A stretch of 64,000 bases of DNA from Lineus longissimus (lineage: Eukaryota; Nemertea; Pilidiophora; Heteronemertea; Lineidae). Both the position numbers and the translations under genes were made by a program. The stretch covers positions 2,299,001 through 2,363,000 of the forward strand of contig NC_088326.1 in assembly GCF_910592395.1 (NCBI RefSeq), given 5' to 3'. Below, one piece after another: positions 1 to 11,201 of this stretch (the first letter of the stretch is position 1; each line of letters starts with the position of its first letter). Under the pieces are notes generated by a model. The model had not been told where the DNA came from. It did no database searches and saw nothing but the letters and a program-made list of their open reading frames with translations.

Positions 1-7
1 ACACCAA

Positions 8-79
8 GGTCCAACCGGGGATTGAACCCGGGACCTCTCGCTTATAAGGCCATCACTCTACCGACTGAGCTGAAGGGAA
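8..79 (-). pseudogene. tRNA-like sequence, anticodon UAU (Ile-type), broken acceptor stem
   Basis: Read on the minus strand this has a good D arm (GCTC/GAGT), an anticodon loop CTTATAA that puts UAU at positions 34-36, and a perfect T arm (CCGGG, loop TTCAATC, CCCGG). The acceptor stem is badly mismatched: only about 2 of 7 pairs form between the strand at 73-79 and the strand at 8-14. The anticodon stem forms only 3 of 5 pairs. The UAU loop matches the isoleucine AUA-decoding tRNA, which in animals often carries an intron; none is seen here. It is more likely a decayed tRNA copy or the head of a tRNA-derived SINE running off the window edge than a working gene. Confidence 0.5.
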
Positions 80-597
80 TTTCCCTCTAGCCTAGGCTAG
101 TAGGAATGATCCCACCACTACATTTATCTTCATACACTGGATGCATTGTCACATGTTTTTTCTGTGGACATCAACCTTACAATGCTTTAAAAATATTCTA
201 ATGGACATCGTGTAATTTGGGAAAAGCTAAAACAATAAACAATATATTGTTCAGTAAGTGTCATACTGCAGCAGCCCAAGGTTAGTACACTTCAATGATA
301 TATGTTGCCTATGAATTCGTTATCTGACATGTACAACATATGCTTATGGATCCGCGGGGTCAAAATTAGTAACAAGTTGTATTGATATTTCAGTTAATCA
401 AAGACTTTGTTGGCATTCATGATAGCCATCTGCTTCAGCACTTGTATTTAAATGTATTTAACTCGATTTTCGAGGTCAAATAAAGTTCATGCGATTGACA
501 ACCATGCCATACAGAGTTCAAATAGCCCAACTTTTCATGCCAACGTAAAGAGGCGGTCAGGCAGTCATAGGCCTACTCCAAACATGTTCATCGTGCA
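80..597. other. Gene-free stretch
   Basis: AT-rich sequence with no convincing coding region. The short open frame at 452-655 runs into the minisatellite and shows nothing recognisable. Confidence 0.5.
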
Positions 598-2125
598 TGC
601 TCACCCGAGAGGTGGTCGTACTCCAAACAGACCCACTTTGCTTGCTTACCCTTGAGGATGTAATGCTCCAAACAGCATACTTCAAACAGACCTATTTTGC
701 ATGCTTACCCTAGGCTTGTGGATGTCATGCTCCAAACAGCATACTTCAAACAGACCCACTTTGCTTGCTTACCCTTGAGGATGTAATGCTCCAAACAGCA
801 TACTTCAAACAGACCTATTTTGCATGCTTACCCTAGGCTTGTGGATGTCATGCTCCAAACAGCATACTTCAAACAGACCTATTTTGCATGCTTACCCTTG
901 AGCAGGTCATGCTCCAAATAGCATACTTCAAACAGACCTATTTTGCATGCTTACCCTTGAGGAGGTCATACTCCAAACAGCATACTTCAAACAGACCTAT
1001 TTTGCATGCTTACCCTTGAGGATGTCATGCTCCAAACAGCATACTTCAAACAGACCTATTTTGCATGCTTACCCTTGTGGATGTCATGCTCCAAACAGCA
1101 TACTTCAAACAGACCTATTTTGCATGCTTACCCTTGAGGATGTCATGCTCCAAACAGCATACTTCAAACAGACCCACTTTGCTTGCTTACCCTTGAGGAG
1201 GTCATGCTCCAAACAGCATACTTCAAACTGACCTATTTTGCATGCTTACCCTTGAGGAGGTCATGCTCCAAACAGCATACTTCAAACAGACCTATTTTGC
1301 ATGCTTACCCTTGAGGATGTCATGCTCCAAACAGCATACTTCAAACAGACCTATTTTGCATGCTTACCCTTGAGGAGGTCATGCTCCAAACAGCATACTT
1401 CAAACAGACCTATTTTGCTTGCTTACCCTTGAGGAGGTCATGCTCCAAACAGCATACTTCAAACATACCTATTTTGCATGCTTGCCCTTGAGGATGTCAT
1501 GCTCCAAACAGCATACTTCAAACAGACCTATTTTGCATGCTTACCCTTGAGGAGGTCATGCTCCAAACAGCATACTTCAAACAGACCCACTTTGCTTGCT
1601 TACCCTTGAGGATGTCATACTCCAAACAGCATACTTCAAACAGACCTATTTTGCATGCTTACCCTTGAGGATGTCATGCTCCATACAGTATACTTCAAAC
1701 AGACCTATTTTGCATGCTTACCCTTGAGGATGTCATGCTCCAAACAGCATACTTCAAACATACCTATTTTGCATGCTTACCCTTGAGGATGTCATACTCC
1801 AAACAGCATACTTCAAACAGACCTATTTTGCATGCTTACCCTTGTGGATGTCATGCTCCAAACAGCATACTTCAAACAGACCTATTTTGCATGCTTACCC
1901 TTGAGGATGTCATGCTCCAAACAGCATACTTCAAACAGACCTATTTTGCATGCTTACCCTTGTGGATGTCATGCTCCAAATAGCATACTTCAAACAAACC
2001 TATTTTGCATGCTTACCCTTGAGGATGTCATGCTCCAAACAGCATACTTCAAACAGACCTATTTTGCATGCTGATTACAGACAGCGGTGGTCTCACTCCA
2101 AACTTGTCCAATTTGCATGCTGAAT
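598..2125. repeat. 59-bp minisatellite, about 24 copies
   Basis: A head-to-tail array with a period of 59 bp. Each unit contains CTCCAAACAGCATACTTC, then AAACAGACCTATTTTGCATG, then CTTACCCTTGAGGATGT. Units vary at few positions: GAGGATGT / GAGGAGGT / GTGGATGT at the join, and TATTTTGCATG / CCACTTTGCTTG in the middle. Two early units are 6 bp longer (TAGGCT insertion near 710 and 836). The left edge (about 598-660) and right edge (about 2070-2125) decay into diverged units. Because 59 is not a multiple of 3, a reading frame passes through all phases over three units. The open frames at 947-1231, 1714-1983 and 1832-2074 are products of this and are not genes. Confidence 0.95.
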
Positions 2126-3887
2126 GCAACGATTGTTATGAGACTCAGCATGGCCTTCTTTGCATGCTGACTGCCATGCTTATACTGTACATGAATAACA
2201 ATGCTTTCAGTGTGTTTGCAAAACGATGCTACATTCATCAGCGATACACATTGCCGTCTTAGTGCACAGTACATGCATATCACAGTACCGACCGGAGGCC
2301 AGCTTACTGAAACAAGAACTAATATCACTTTCGTAGCAGGGGGGTTGAATTTAATGTCAGACCTTACAGTAATTGACTTGATTTATCCGAAGAAAACTTC
2401 GAAAACATTTGTGTGATTTTAGATTTACTGCGTCATCTTTGCATGTGGTGATATTGAAAATGGTTTAGTTCGACGTGTTGATATGAAATACCGCCATTGA
2501 CTGCACAAAAAGACCCAGGACATCTAGTAGATGCAACCAGCCCGCTTTCTATCATCCCGTCCTTAAACTGGATGAATATGCTATCGCTAATTCCATAATC
2601 ATCATCATAAAAAAGATATATTGGACCGATGATGCACTCATCGGGATTAACGACACCTTATAGCGGCCTTAATCAACCAATGGAATGAGAGGATCGACAT
2701 GCTGCATTTACTGCGGCGCAGACAATTTGCAATGCCGCAGCAAATAACTCAACAGACAATAATTGGAGCGGCGGTACTGACGATTAATAAGTGATAATTG
2801 TCTGTAGCGAACCAAATATGATATATTGATGTGGGGGCACATTTCAACGGGAATGGAAGAGGAAATTTATGGGTGTTGTGCTCGTGTAGATTAATTTCAT
2901 AATTCTAAGCATAAATTGGATAATTTGATGTTGCTGCTTCATCTTAATCGCGAATCCCGCACGTAATTTATCATCCCGGCACCGCCATTCCAGACTCTCT
3001 TTCGTCATTTTTGATCAAGATCTTCAGAGATGTACCCAGCTTTGAAAGATTCTGTCTAGACGGTGCTAAACCTTCATAAAAATCATTCTAATGCAATCGT
3101 CGAGCGGACTTTTTTGTATTTGTTGATTTTGTCTTGCAACGTCATCGGCTTCCTGATTAAATACCAATGTCTTATAGGTCAGGTCATCAGACGATAGTTT
3201 GCAATTAAGGAGATATCAAAAAGCATTGGTGTTCAATATGCCTCGTCGGACAGTCTTTGAAACTACAGGCAATTTCAGTATTGTAAGTCCTTAACCTTGT
3301 AATGTACATGTAGGCTTTTATCTCACAAAGAGGTCAACGCATTCGAACACTATCAACGACGTAAAGTTATACATCATCACCAAGTTCAGAACTTTCAAGT
3401 GAACTAAGTCTATTAACCGTATAGATAAACATATACATGGACCATCACATAATTTTATCACTGGCAAGTTAGCGGTGCAAAAACGATGTGGTCAGTTGTT
3501 CGGCAACACTCTAACTGTACACATTTTTAGATGCACACGTATATCCATCCGACTGTGCCAGACGGACTTGAAAGTATGTTTTGAGTGTAATAGCTAATGA
3601 CGTTGGTTTTCCTATCTAAAAAGTTAAAATCTATTTATAGAGATAACACATGTCTCTTGAGGCCTGTTCTGAGTCTGAGACTAATTAGTACAGCCTTCCT
3701 ATCAATGATTAATGTCGCTGAAATCTCTGGTGGATGAGTAATAAAGTAAATAAGTCTGCATAAGCTATTTACCAGACTAGCAGTTTAATGTAAAAGATAT
3801 ACACAAATGTACATGCGATCCTTTATGTCACACTGATATTAACACTAACGATATTTCCCAGCACTTGACATCGTACAGTAAGCGTAT
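2126..3887. other. Gene-free stretch
   Basis: No coding region, RNA gene or mobile element recognised on either strand. Open frames are short, without similarity that can be recognised by eye. Confidence 0.5.
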
Positions 3888-4168
3888 TGACCATATACAT
3901 CTCCATTGGTACCCGATTGCAAAACATGAATCAACAGTATTACACTGCGAGTGTCATTTCGTGACTTATGACAGTGCAAGTAAATATAGTGCACTCAGAC
4001 GTAATGTGCTTCACCATGGTACTAAATACCATACAGTGACAGTATTTCATCAGTGCTAAAAACCGTACAGTTCTAGTATCGATCATATCCTCGTTACCCG
4101 ATCTCAAACCAGTCAGTAATCACCGAGTGTCATTTCGTGACTTCGTGACTAATCGCAGTGCAAGTAAA
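3888..4168 (+). repeat. Diverged direct repeat, two units about 190 bp apart
   Basis: The segment at about 3888-3988 recurs at about 4079-4168. Both carry GACCATAT/GATCATAT, then GTACCCGAT/GTTACCCGAT, then GAGTGTCATTTCGTGACTT and CAGTGCAAGTAAATA. Spacing inside the units differs by small insertions, so this is an old local duplication. Confidence 0.65.
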
Positions 4169-7100
4169 TAAACTGCTTCGCGATAATGATGTGGAAGATC
4201 AGAGTAGTTCGGTTCACCACTAGTCGAACCAGTGAAACGATCTGCGTTAAAACGGGTTTTACAGGCTAGTGATTTCTATCGCAGAGTTGGCGATACTTAT
4301 TTATCGCACAGGAAACCGGGCAAATTCGTTGAAGACCACTGCCTGATTTTCGCCCGGCACATGCGAGGACTCCAGTGAAAATCTTTCGTCGCATGCGATT
4401 TATATCCGACGTATCTGCAATAAAATCGCTTGTCTGTTGCCCAATTATAGGATCTGCGGATTTTCTGCATCGATTGGCTGCGTGTAATAGTTTGTTGCCT
4501 GTGATAGAATCTGACAACGAACGAATTGATCGTAAGCTTAAAAACACTTTTAAATCCTTTCTGGGGAAAGTTCGGTCATGCTTCACGTCAACATGCGATC
4601 AAATTGATTTTACAAAGTTTAGGAGAGTGCGATCTGACTGAGACATCGTGCTAATGTTGTACGTTCTTGCATCGTTTCCCTCGACTAAAATCTTGCTAGC
4701 CCGAGCATGAGATTGCACAACGATAGTCCGCCGAGGCTGTCATTAAGTGTGTGTAAGGGGGTACATATGATCATTGTACGGACGTATTTTAGCGTGGACT
4801 ATCGTCTACCAATGAATACGAAATAAAAATATGATACGTTCGGACGAGAAGCAGTTGTTTTTTACTTGGTCGGGTCTTCAATCCGATTCGCCGTGACGCG
4901 CTTACTTTACCGATGGTACAATTCTCAGGAAGTGGTATTTTTCAGTCGCTTCTCTGGTGACTGTTATTTGTCCTCACATCTACAATCGTCTGCTGCATTG
5001 GCAATCACCACTTGCCAATTTCCTCGCGAAATAAATGTCAGCCCTATTGGCAGAAATAACAAGATGGCACGACATGCTGCCTGTGGTCATGTTCTTAATG
5101 TGATGGATCATGGAAGGCTACTGCGAACCGCGAAATTTTCACCCCTGCTTATTTCACAATTCGCAAATACTTTTCATACATGAATAATATTTATTCCGAT
5201 TTTGCCTTTGGTGGATTATGAAATTCTTCTTTGTTTTCGCGAATGAGGTTGTTCGATCCGCAAACTTGTATCATATTTTCAAAAACTTAAGTTTTTTAGA
5301 TGTTGACATCAATTTCTATTTTTACATTGTTGCAAACCATTTCAGAATGTTGCAGCATATTTACAACGTCGTACTTATTCCGCTTTCTGGCATGTCATAG
5401 ACGAAACATTCTCATCAATTCGATGTAACGCCGCAATTAGTACAACACTTATCTTACGACAGCCTGCAGTGAGGTTTTTGCCTCTCATTCTAGTCGACGC
5501 TCCTATAGTTTGCTGCAGCACTAATAGGCAATTAGTGCTGGACACTGTTTTAAAGAACGGTCGATCTCTCTAGCGAATTGGCATGGCGATGTTCCCTTAT
5601 GGTAGATTTTTTCATATTGTGCAATGACTTACAAACGACTCGGACAATTGCGGCCTTGTTTTTTTGTGGGGAAGATCGCCATCCTATTAACACTTGAGGC
5701 GAGGTTTGTCGGCATTACGATTTATTTTGCCTTACCTCGCAGTTAAAAGAAATCAGACCTAGCCCAGTACATGGTCTAGTGCACCTAGGCCTATTCCGGT
5801 TCTTCTTCTGTCTTATCGGAGGGTTATCAGGGCAAAACATCTACCCCACAAAACACCTTCCATGAGGGTCGTTGGGCCCAAATCGGCAACCTTCCGACTG
5901 TTAAAACAAATAAGAACATATGGCGGAAAACCTGTGATGAAACGTGATTTGCGATACCACAATAGATTCATGTGGGTGACGTTTGATTTGCCTGCTATTT
6001 CCCCTGTACCCATCACTCGAAACGTGATGTTAGGTTACTCTAGTTTCCCTGTAAATGGAATGGCCAAACCTCCTGGGTACTTTCGCGTCGGCTGCAGCCA
6101 ATTTGCATTCATTTTTCCCTCAAATTGGTTCTCAGACTTCATGATTAAATAACGAACTCAAAGCGGGCATAATAGCTCCTATTATTCATAAAAGGAGGCG
6201 CTAATTCAATCATGTACTCTTGAGGCCGGAAGACGGTCTGATGTTTGTTTTTTACGACTGTTTTGTGTCGATCTTTGAAATAAAGACGTTTTAACGAGTG
6301 CCAGATTGTCCTCAGCGCAGAGTTATCTGTTTGTTTAAATTTGCTACGATGAAAGGAGTGATTATGTTGGCCGGGCAATAACGGCAAAGCGAAATATCGG
6401 AAGACTTCCAGGTGATACGGATGTTGCGAGCGTATCATTTATGACGATTTCTAAAGCCAACCAAAGCCATGAATGTCATTTCCTCGTGAGAATTAAGACA
6501 CCATATTGAAAACTGTTAAAGTCGTTTTCCTATATCCGTGCTTACAACGAGGATGAGACGTGTTCCTCGTCTCTTACAATGACATCCAATCTTGGAGGGA
6601 ATTAAAAAACAACAAATGTGCATGCGATATCATTTCGGATGACGACAAGGAATTGGTATACGTTAATCCGATTTGTTCGGTTTAATGGAATTATCATCAG
6701 TCTCACTGTTTACCTTTATGTATTACTTTTGAATGATGAACCGTAGATTTTTTAGATGATGTCTGTCTCATCGCTTTAATGGTGAACCTCAAGAAAACCA
6801 AACTAAAAACTATATTAACTTAGTAACCAGAAAGTGAGAGTACCCCTCTATCTAAGTACATGCTGCCACTGCACGTAAGAAGAGCCTCTATATACATGTA
6901 TAGTAAACATGGTTAAAAGAATTTGTCAGTATTTCACTCAATGGCTGTTCTCGATCTTCCTTTATCAAATTCGGATAGGAGATGATTTTAGATACTTCTG
7001 ACTTTGACGTTTTAGGTGAAATATAACACTGTAATGATATAGTACAGCTGTAAATTTTCCCTTCTGAGTGAAACCATCTAAATCAGGGTGCCCTTTCATT

Positions 7101-8463
7101 TTGAAATGGACTATTAGCCAAGATTGACTGTGGTTGAATCCCAGCATTGCCAGTGGTTGCCACCCTGCTGGTGACAGCGTAATCAGTAGGGATGTTCTCC
7201 TGGTATTTCTCCGCTGCTTCGCCCTGTTGAGGAAACCTACAATTCTCTAAACCACGAGGCCACTCATATGTATTTCTGCAGTGGGGTAAACACCGGGGAC
7301 GGAAGGTCCTGGGCAGTATAATGGTGCCAATTCGGTTGAGCATTGGTTGGCCATGGGTGGTCAGCAGCGGCAATTACGATCACAGCAGCCTCAAAACGGT
7401 TTCAGGGGAAATCAAGCATCTCCTTTTCGACACGGACAATCGCTGCGGTGAGCTGGGGAGTGAATTCTGGTAGCAATATGTAGCCCATTAATCGTGAAAT
7501 AGGCTCCAATACGTGGTACTCTTGAAGAGGGATGGTCGTGTCAATAGTAGTGAAAGACCTTCGTGGCTGATGAAAGTGAGGGGTGAAGGAGAGCATTAAA
7601 CCCCTAAGAAAAGATTCGGTCGACTCTATTCTGGCCGTAACTCATTCGATTGTGCACCTAAATAGCAGCTTTAAGAGTCGCCAGCCGATCTGCAAACGGG
7701 TAGATGAGACAGATTGGGCCAGAGTTTGGAATAGGTCCATTTGGATATAACTAGTGGTTTGTAGCCCTACTTCGAGCTACCCTCAAGTGGTCTATCACCA
7801 GCACCTGTAATCGACCGCGAAAAGAGTTGGCCGAAGCCGGAGCTCTAGTTGATCGCACCGTTTAGCAGAGAAGGCCATCTCGGTGGAATAATGACCATCG
7901 TTTGTATGAAGCATACTTTGAGTCTCTGAGGGTGGTTGCTGTGATGTTCGATGAATGACTGAGTGTACGCCAGGAACCACTAGATGTCAATGTTTAAACA
8001 TTTTATCAAACACAATTATCACAGTAGGAGGTGTACTGAGATGACGACGAAGCCATATAAAAGAACAGTTATTGCACTATCCGATGACTAGGCTCACCAT
8101 GACTATAGCAGGACCCTTCCAGTAAGTTAAACGTTGCTGTGGCCACATAGTGAGTTAATGAATGGTTGAAAAGCAATTTGGCCGAAGCTTTGCTGTTGCG
8201 TGAACGTAAGAAACAACTTGGTGAAAAAACTGAAGAAGAAAAATTGTCCACCAGCATAATTTTGTTTTATTGGAGTTTTTGTGTTTCCCGTTCATTTCCC
8301 TGAACAACTCTGCAAGAAATAAGTTACTATGGTGCTACCCAGACCGACAAACCCTCTGAAGGTTGGTCGGGAGGGTAGCAAACACAATGTCGGCTGAAGT
8401 GGATATTTCTGTTCAATCTCTAATTGTTTCCGGCCATGGTTGGCCAGTTGTTTACGAAACATT
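4169..8463. other. Gene-free stretch
   Basis: Many short overlapping frames on both strands (for example 4266-4586, 5862-6152, 7083-7373), none with a recognisable domain or splice context. No mobile-element ends were found. A perfect hairpin at 5516-5540 is listed separately. Confidence 0.45.
5516..5540. other. Perfect 10-bp hairpin
   Basis: CAGCACTAAT, 5-nt loop AGGCA, ATTAGTGCTG. No poly-T or coding context follows; function unknown. Confidence 0.6.
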
Positions 8464-8577
8464 ACGAAATGTTTATTCAAGCACTCAAACCCACTATTGC
8501 ACGAAATGTTTATTCAAGCACTCAAACCCACTCTTGTTCGAAATGTTTATTCAAACACTCAAACCTACTCATGTTGT
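8464..8577 (+). repeat. 37-bp tandem repeat, three copies
   Basis: Three units of about 37 bp, each starting (A)CGAAATGTTTATTCAA and continuing RCACTCAAACCYACT. The third unit is the most diverged. The open frame at 8363-8587 crosses it and owes its length to the repeat. Confidence 0.9.
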
Positions 8578-9433
8578 GAGCACATAACTTTTTTTTGAAA
8601 ATGCATCTCGCGACCCTCGATTTTTACTTCGATTCCGAACTCCGGAAAGCAAGCGCAGATCATGACATAAGACTGTTATGTAGGCCCGTGAGCAAACGAA
8701 ATCGGCCATCGTCACGATTATTTGCCTATAAGAGCCTGTCAACCCCCATGTTAGCTGATTCGTGGGGATCGATGTTGTCATGATTTGCTCTGTTAACCCT
8801 TCGATAAGACAATAGAACTATTGGAATTTAGGCTTAGGTACGAGCAGGCTTTGTTCAAAGACAATAGCAAAGGTTAGGGGCAAAGTAACGTTATGAGTGC
8901 TATATGTACTCTACATTCCTCGGGTGATGAATCGAAGTCGACCCAAGAGTTACGAACCAATGCCAGCACAGAGACTATCTGCAAAATGACAATCCTCGTA
9001 TTAGTGGCCATTAGGTAATGACAATTCTTTGTTGTTGTTGTAATCTTGATTAAGGTAAGATCAGAGAGGTTCAATCACGATTATTTTCAGTTTTGCGGGC
9101 GGACGGAAAAGGTCGGATGGAGAAAACGTAGCCGCCTTCTTATAGTCTTTTTAGATCTCAAAGGAATAGAATGAATATGGCCATTACCGTTGTTTGATAA
9201 AAACAGCTACAACTATCCTGTTATTGTTCTTAATATTCCCTCCATCATGTCCATAACATTGTCTCTGAGAACAAAATAAATAAGTTTGCAGCAATTTTTG
9301 GAGGACTATACCCTTTCAGAGCTGGACACTCGATGCGATGTATACAGCGGGTATAGCTTTCAAAACGGGTTGGGTCTCATTTAGGTACGTGATATCAACC
9401 AAACGAAATAAAGATGCCCGTTTTGTCCGTTTT
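8578..9433. other. Gene-free stretch
   Basis: Nothing recognised on either strand. Confidence 0.45.
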
Positions 9434-11053
9434 TGAGGGGATTTGAGGACAGTCACGTACATTGTGTAACTATTTGCATCAGATTTTGTTTTGCCTTGGA
9501 GATGTTCCCCAGGCAGTTGATCATCATAGAATCACGCTTAACGATGCATTTTATGGCATGATATTACGCTGACCTGCGCGCAGATAGCGGGATGATTTGC
9601 CAAAGCGGTGATAAACCTAGATTTACAAGGCTGATTGTGTAGTCAGGGAGAGTTTCGGGATGATACCAGTTAAGTAGCGCGGCAGCAGTCCATCCTTCTA
9701 ATGGACTTTTTGATCTCAGTCATTGTCACATGTCCTTTAGTCTGCATCTGCAACTTCTGGTTTCAAATGATTTCGCTCTGTGGACCTCTCGTTAGGGTTT
9801 ATGACGTCCATGATGTCTAGACATTAAGAGGAGTTTCTTAGTGGTCGTCGTAGTCATCGTAATCATGTATGGTGTCGTTTATAATTTGGATGTTTGTCAT
9901 CACAAAAACACAACAACTGTTATAAAAATCCAACATGGCCTTTAGCGGTCTTCGGAGGCACTGTAATAGAATTGCTAAGTGACTCAGTCTTCAGCAAGAG
10001 ACAAGGTGACCATCACCAACTCCTCAATGTTTCTTCGAAGGGGTCGTCGGTGTGTTTTTCTTGTCCCCTTCCCCTAAGTACCCAGAGCACTCTCCCCCCA
10101 AAGTACCTTGAATAATTTTCGGCGTGCTCATATCTTGCTGCTTGTGTAAGGCCAAAGGGAATTGGGCTTACCGGAATAAGATGAAAAAGATGTGATAACA
10201 CTTGCTATCAGTAAAAGGATTGACTCCCGTAGGGGTCAGAATAGGTACTTTAAGTGCCATAAATATAGCAAATGCCATCAATAGAGACATTGACAAATTG
10301 GTAGAAGAGCTAGTTTTGCTTACCCGTCAACAGTAAATGTCTTTATTCACAGTAAGATGCTGATCCCCAATGGGCTCAAAGGTCGCAAATATACTGGAAG
10401 GTTACGACCAGCAGAGTTGACAGATGCACTGAGGTGTCAAAGTGTGTCCATCCAAGGTACTTTAAGGGCCAGGGAACGGCTTATTCCAGAGCAGCCCCAC
10501 TGGAGCTTTTCCAGAGCAGCCCCACTGGATTTCGTGCTCAATCTTGGAAACGGAAAATGGCCGATTTATTTGTTTACCATATCCATCTCCTTTTTGGAAC
10601 CTGGAAAAACTGAGATAAATCCATGTAACACTGTCCTTAAGCTCTGTGCTCACAAGGATGTATTGGATGATAGGCCGTATGAATTAACTGCGTCTAATTT
10701 ACGTTATAATAGGGAAAGTATGGAGTTGAGGCCCATTTGTCAGCTTATTTTTAGATCGGCGCCTCAAGGTTTGGTGCTAAATCATGCCAAGATTGGAAAT
10801 AGGATGTTATCCAATTAGGGTATAAACGGCCATAAAATAAAAGTTAAGGCTGTATGACTGGTAGATACAATTTTCAAAATGAGTTCATCTGCCCAAGGCA
10901 CTTTAAGAGAAGGTAAAGCGTAATATCATGCCATAAAATGCATCCTTAAGCGTGATTCTATGATGATCAACTACCCGGGGAACATCTCCAAGGCAAAACA
11001 AAATCTGATGCAAAAAGTTACACAATTTACGTGACTGTCCTCAAATCCCCTCA
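9434..11053. mobile_element. 1.62-kb element with 137-bp terminal inverted repeats
   Basis: The left end 9434-9570 (starting TGAGGGGATTTGAGGACAG) is repeated in inverted orientation at 10917-11053 (ending CTGTCCTCAAATCCCCTCA). Both arms are 137 bp long, with about five or six mismatches, so roughly 96% identical and fairly young. The 1,346-bp interior encodes nothing recognisable as a transposase; its longest frame is 10357-10818. The motif GGYACTTTAAG recurs inside at about 10244, 10457 and 10898. No target-site duplication is obvious next to the outer ends. The likeliest reading is a non-autonomous DNA transposon or fold-back element; a chance inverted duplication is possible. Confidence 0.75.
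10357..10818 (+). CDS. Unrecognised 153-aa open frame inside the long-TIR element
   Basis: An ATG-started frame of 153 codons lying wholly inside the element between the inverted repeats. I recognise no domain, no catalytic triad and no zinc-binding cysteine pattern. Part of its length comes from a 25-bp-period duplication (TTCCAGAGCAGCCCCACTGG at 10484-10503 and again at 10509-10528), which gives duplicated peptide-like segments. The translation is not compositionally odd, but the opposite strand is also open over part of the same region (10462-10653). It may be an element-encoded accessory protein, an exon, or a chance frame; chance is the default. Confidence 0.15.
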   Translation: MLIPNGLKGRKYTGRLRPAELTDALRCQSVSIQGTLRARERLIPEQPHWSFSRAAPLDFVLNLGNGKWPIYLFTISISFLEPGKTEINPCNTVLKLCAHKDVLDDRPYELTASNLRYNRESMELRPICQLIFRSAPQGLVLNHAKIGNRMLSN

Positions 11054-11121
11054 GAGAGAAGGTAAAGCTTGTGACTCAAGCGGTTCGTATACTCTGGCAC
11101 ACCGCATCTCGTGGTTGTACA

Positions 11122-11162
11122 TTTCTTCTTCTTCTTCTTCTTCTTCTTCTTCTTCTTCTTCT
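11122..11162. repeat. (TTC)n microsatellite
   Basis: About 13 uninterrupted TTC triplets. The poly-lysine run in the minus-strand frame 11041-11271 is a consequence of it. Confidence 0.95.
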
Positions 11163-11169
11163 CGGCAGA

Positions 11170-11201
11170 CCAGATAACCAGATAACCAGATAACCAGATA
11201 A
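11170..11201. repeat. (CCAGATAA)4 microsatellite
   Basis: Four tandem 8-bp units directly after the TTC run. Confidence 0.9.

Noticed and set aside
947-2074. Open frames of 80-94 codons in the 59-bp array
   Set aside because: Produced by a stop-poor tandem repeat whose period is not a multiple of 3; no coding signal.
598-2125. Possible CRISPR array
   Set aside because: The units are directly adjacent with no unique spacers, and the context is eukaryotic.
7795-7980. Possible retroelement integrase or tether remnant on the minus strand
   Set aside because: A few residues looked familiar but no catalytic or zinc motif could be followed in any frame.
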